From the NCBI RefSeq assembly GCF_006965485.1, contig NZ_CP041360.1:6304501-6368500 (forward strand): a stretch of DNA of 64,000 nucleotides, read 5' to 3'. Under the pieces are notes generated by a model. That model saw only the letters and a program-made list of their open reading frames with translations, was not told the origin of the DNA and ran no database searches. A program made the position numbers and the translations under genes. This stretch comes from Spirosoma sp. KCTC 42546 (GTDB lineage: Bacteria > Bacteroidota > Bacteroidia > Cytophagales > Spirosomataceae). Positions 61,137 to 64,000 of this stretch are shown piece by piece. How positions within the stretch are numbered: the first letter of the stretch is position 1; every line of letters starts with the position of its first letter.

Positions 61137-63932
61137 TTATTGGTTTTCAGACAGGCTAATGATCGATCGGTCGGCAATCAGAATGGGTGAATCGTAGAGC
61201 GGAATCTGACGAAATAGATTCTCCTTTTTCCGCCAGCTATCTTTCGGAATTTCATACACAGTTCCGGCAATCAAATCCACCCAAACCGGGTTTTTGAACC
61301 GGGCATTGGCAAAGGTGAGATCACACAGGATTTGCTCGTTGTTGTTGGACGGTACGTTGTCTTTGATCCAGACCGTTACGGCCTGAAGCTGGCTGGCTTT
61401 ATCCGCAAAGGCATATACTGATAGGCTGCTGTTATCCTCTTTTTTAGCCGAATACGGATACGTATCTAAGCGGCCCAGGCGGTCGTCGAATACCGAAATC
61501 AGATTCTGAAACGCGTAATAAGCGGGTTTGGCATAGGCCACGGTCATATCCTCTTTCGCTTGAAGCAATCCTTTATGGTTCCATTCCTGCGGGGTTTTGG
61601 CATCCATGATCGTAAAGCAGCACGACTCTTTATCATGGCCCAAATCGGTTAGCAGTCGGCGCAGAATGTGTTTTGATTGTGTCAGTTCCGTCCAGGGATA
61701 GTTGTTCATGGCGAAATTTTTATTCCACTCCGACGGGCAACCAGCTTCACCCTGACGAATCCGGATTTTCGGAAGACCAGCGCTCCGATTGTATTTGGCC
61801 ACAACCTTCTCCAGTTCGATCTCGGGTTCCCGGTTGTCGGGATTTGCAATGTGCCGGTGATGACTGATTTCGTCTACTAAATCGAGCTTGCCTTTTTCCT
61901 TAAGGATTTTCAGTACGTTATCGGCGAATTTGTAATCGACTCCACTGCCGAGGGCAAACGCAATAATACGTGCCTTAGGTTGTATTGATCGGACGGTTTC
62001 GGCGCTCGTAATAAAGAAGTCGGCATAATCAGGAATGGCAATCTTATAGTTTGGTTCGTTCCAGATTTCCCATTCAGTTACCTTATCGCGATAGCGATTG
62101 ACGATAGCGGCCACGTAATTCTTCCAGCCTTCCAATGCTTCGCCCGAGTAGGGAATTGCTGCATTCAGCGTAGTACCACCCCCGCCCGAATAAATGGGAT
62201 TGCCGTACGACAGATTGATCCAGGGCGTTACGCCTTGTTTCACCATGTCGTTCACAATCTCATCCAGCCACGCAAAATCATACTGTCCCTTCACCTTCTC
62301 GCACTTTGCCCAGCCCGACTGAATGCGCGCTTTTTTGACACCGAGTTTGCCCAGATAGTCTTTCCAGTTGGCGTAAACCGTGTAATCCCGGTCCATGTAT
62401 TCGGCCCCCACCGACCAGTTAGACGAACGAATATCGCGTGACTGTTTTGGGGTTAGTTTTCCCAGATAGTTAAAGTTCGGATTGGCCGATTGACCCGTAG
62501 GCGTTGTAAGCGATAACGCCGACTTTTCGGCAATTACCAGGGGATAATCCACCACCGGAATGGCGGTAAATGTGTAGCTATTGCCCGATTTTTTCCAGCC
62601 GCTTTTCGGGATCTCATACACACGTCCTGTGATCAGATCGGCCAGAACAGGCGTAATAAATTTCCCTTCAATCGTTACGTCGGTCAACTTCGGCTCATAG
62701 GTTTCGGCGGGTCGCGCTTCACCACTCCACAGCGTAATAAGGCTGCCCCCATTTTTCCGGTGGCGGTACTGAAAAGCGGATACGGTTGCCTGGCTGACAG
62801 TCGGTCTGGCTTTATCAAGAAGCTCAAGCTGGTCATCGAACGTAGTAAATACATGTTGGGCCGCTTTGTAGGCTAGTTTAGGCCGGTCGATGGTTTTGTC
62901 GGGGTTGGTTTTTAGCAAGCCTTTTGTATTGACACCCGTCATATGGTCGCCCGCTGCGTAGTGAATATCGCTGATGGTAAACAGGTTGGTTGCGATACCC
63001 CGGCCATGATCGCCCAGCATTCGGCGTAAATCCCATTTGGCCTGGCTAAGTTCGGTCCAGTCGTACTGTCGTAGTGCCCCGATAGTGACGGCACTTGCCG
63101 TTGACGGAGCACCGTTTTCGCCCTGCATGAAAATAACGTTTGGATTATACCTCCAAACCAGTTTGCGCATTTCTTCGATCTTTGGGTACGATTCATCAGG
63201 ATTCGCGGCATAGCCGTGATAGGTTAGAATGTCGATCAGATTGAGCGCGTTTTCCTTTTTGAGCCTGTCCAGGAAAGGTTTCATGAACGTCTCGCGTGGC
63301 ACCCCGGCCATACCCAGCGCAATCAGTTTGGCATTGGGCTGAATCGACTTCACCAGCCTGGCCGTTCGGATGTAAAATACAGCCACTTCGTCGCCGGTAT
63401 TCTCTTTATTCAGATCCGGTTCGTTCCAGATTTCCCACTCTGGCACCTGAGCTTTATAGCGATTCACGATGGCTTTCACCCAATTATCCCAGGCTGTGAG
63501 TCCTTCCTCCGACGTTGGAATCCGGCCGCCTAACTTCGGCTCGCCACCACCCGCGTAAAGCGGGTTGCCATACGACAACTCGACCCAGGGTGATACGCCC
63601 CGTGCGTGAGCATCCGGGATAACGGCATCGAGCCAGGCAAACTCATACTCATCCTTTACTTTCTCGCACTTGGCCCAGCCGCCCTGCAATCGGATACGTT
63701 TAGCGCCTAATGGCCCCAGATACGGTTTATAGGACTGATAATCGGTGTAATCGCGATCCAGGGTTTCGCCCCCAATGGACCAGGTTGAGGCATTGATTTC
63801 TTTCGCTGATCGCGGACGCAACTGCCCGATCTCCCGAAAACCTTTGGGTTCGGGAGGAGCCTGGCCAAAAGCTGTTGGCAGGCTTATACTGAGAAGACTT
63901 ACAGCGAGAATAGAGTGATTGAGTAGGCTCAT
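61137..63932 (-). CDS. Tandem-domain GH39-like glycosidase (931 aa)
   Basis: A signal peptide (about 1-23, PTAFGQA) is followed by two complete GH39-like units. Unit 1 (about 30-475) has EWEIWNEPDLNKENTG and FMQGENGAPSTA. Unit 2 (about 485-931) has EWEIWNEPNYKIAIPD and RIRQGEAGCPSEW. Both keep the acid/base and nucleophile glutamates. Each unit begins with a similar segment (GETLDRDYTDY and GAEYMDRDYTVY) and ends in a small beta domain. Together with the two single-unit paralogues this makes four copies of the domain in one operon. The gene is the first of the operon visible in the window, and the start at 63932 lies 68 bp from the edge. Confidence 0.82.
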   Translation of the reverse strand: MSLLNHSILAVSLLSISLPTAFGQAPPEPKGFREIGQLRPRSAKEINASTWSIGGETLDRDYTDYQSYKPYLGPLGAKRIRLQGGWAKCEKVKDEYEFAWLDAVIPDAHARGVSPWVELSYGNPLYAGGGEPKLGGRIPTSEEGLTAWDNWVKAIVNRYKAQVPEWEIWNEPDLNKENTGDEVAVFYIRTARLVKSIQPNAKLIALGMAGVPRETFMKPFLDRLKKENALNLIDILTYHGYAANPDESYPKIEEMRKLVWRYNPNVIFMQGENGAPSTASAVTIGALRQYDWTELSQAKWDLRRMLGDHGRGIATNLFTISDIHYAAGDHMTGVNTKGLLKTNPDKTIDRPKLAYKAAQHVFTTFDDQLELLDKARPTVSQATVSAFQYRHRKNGGSLITLWSGEARPAETYEPKLTDVTIEGKFITPVLADLITGRVYEIPKSGWKKSGNSYTFTAIPVVDYPLVIAEKSALSLTTPTGQSANPNFNYLGKLTPKQSRDIRSSNWSVGAEYMDRDYTVYANWKDYLGKLGVKKARIQSGWAKCEKVKGQYDFAWLDEIVNDMVKQGVTPWINLSYGNPIYSGGGGTTLNAAIPYSGEALEGWKNYVAAIVNRYRDKVTEWEIWNEPNYKIAIPDYADFFITSAETVRSIQPKARIIAFALGSGVDYKFADNVLKILKEKGKLDLVDEISHHRHIANPDNREPEIELEKVVAKYNRSAGLPKIRIRQGEAGCPSEWNKNFAMNNYPWTELTQSKHILRRLLTDLGHDKESCCFTIMDAKTPQEWNHKGLLQAKEDMTVAYAKPAYYAFQNLISVFDDRLGRLDTYPYSAKKEDNSSLSVYAFADKASQLQAVTVWIKDNVPSNNNEQILCDLTFANARFKNPVWVDLIAGTVYEIPKDSWRKKENLFRQIPLYDSPILIADRSIISLSENQ

Positions 63933-64000
63933 TTTCGTTTAGGCGTTAAGGGAAGCAGGCCTTGTAAAAAACCAGCGATGTAGCCCGCCTGTAATTGCAT
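63933..64000. other. Window end, upstream of the tandem GH39-like gene
   Basis: These 68 bp are too short to show a promoter with certainty. The operon may continue beyond the window. Confidence 0.4.

Overview
The window looks like a chromosome segment of a Cytophagales bacterium (Bacteroidota), most like Spirosoma or a close relative. This rests on a one-piece hybrid two-component regulator (periplasmic propeller, kinase, receiver, AraC output), HisKA_2 kinases with periplasmic TPRs, LytS-type kinases, very large secreted repeat proteins, weak Shine-Dalgarno signals and -7 boxes of the form TAnnTTTG. I saw no rRNA, tRNA, insertion sequence, phage gene or CRISPR array.

Region 1 (1-18.0 kb, all minus strand): a hybrid two-component sensor/regulator (13826-17926) precedes two transcription units. 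One runs cytochrome c, cysteine-synthase-like enzyme, SDR enzyme, then a secreted repeat protein broken by a frameshift in a C8 tract. The other runs a 2358-residue glycine-rich secreted protein, a hemerythrin, then a ScyD-like lipoprotein cut by the window edge. Both units start from promoters with the same tandem 17-bp operator at the same distance from the -7 box, so they are probably one regulon of the neighbouring hybrid regulator. This is the best candidate for an undescribed system here.

Region 2 (18.0-34.1 kb): stress and signalling genes. These are two alpha/beta hydrolases sharing a 40-bp promoter element although 14.5 kb apart, an NTF2-like gene with a Na+/H+ antiporter, a sigma-54 activator followed by two paralogous TPR/HisKA_2 kinases, an AraC regulator, a Dps remnant, GAPDH, a ring-cleaving dioxygenase and a single-domain response regulator. 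Sigma-54-type promoters with TTGGAG/CTCCAA palindromes upstream sit before the NTF2/antiporter unit and before the AraC gene, suggesting both are targets of the nearby sigma-54 activator.

Region 3 (34.1-43.9 kb): mixed genes. These are a HAD phosphatase, a DAPG-hydrolase-like protein, two LytS-type kinases without a nearby LytTR partner, a CGNR regulator divergent from an EamA exporter, and a ZU5 / von Willebrand A lipoprotein pair.

Region 4 (43.9-64 kb, all minus strand): a roughly 20-kb carbohydrate-utilisation operon of 14 genes. It holds a tandem-domain GH39-like protein, an esterase, a cytosolic alpha/alpha-toroid protein, two tandem GH39-like paralogues, two tandem GH28 enzymes, a sodium:solute symporter, SDR, RraA-like and heparinase II/III-like proteins, a VOC protein, a zinc alcohol dehydrogenase and a GH36-like alpha-galactosidase. 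No SusC/SusD pair is present. Three copies of a 26-bp inverted repeat lie between the GH genes and flank the duplicated pair. The likely substrate is an acetylated, uronic-acid-containing (pectin-like) glycan; this is inferred from the enzyme set.
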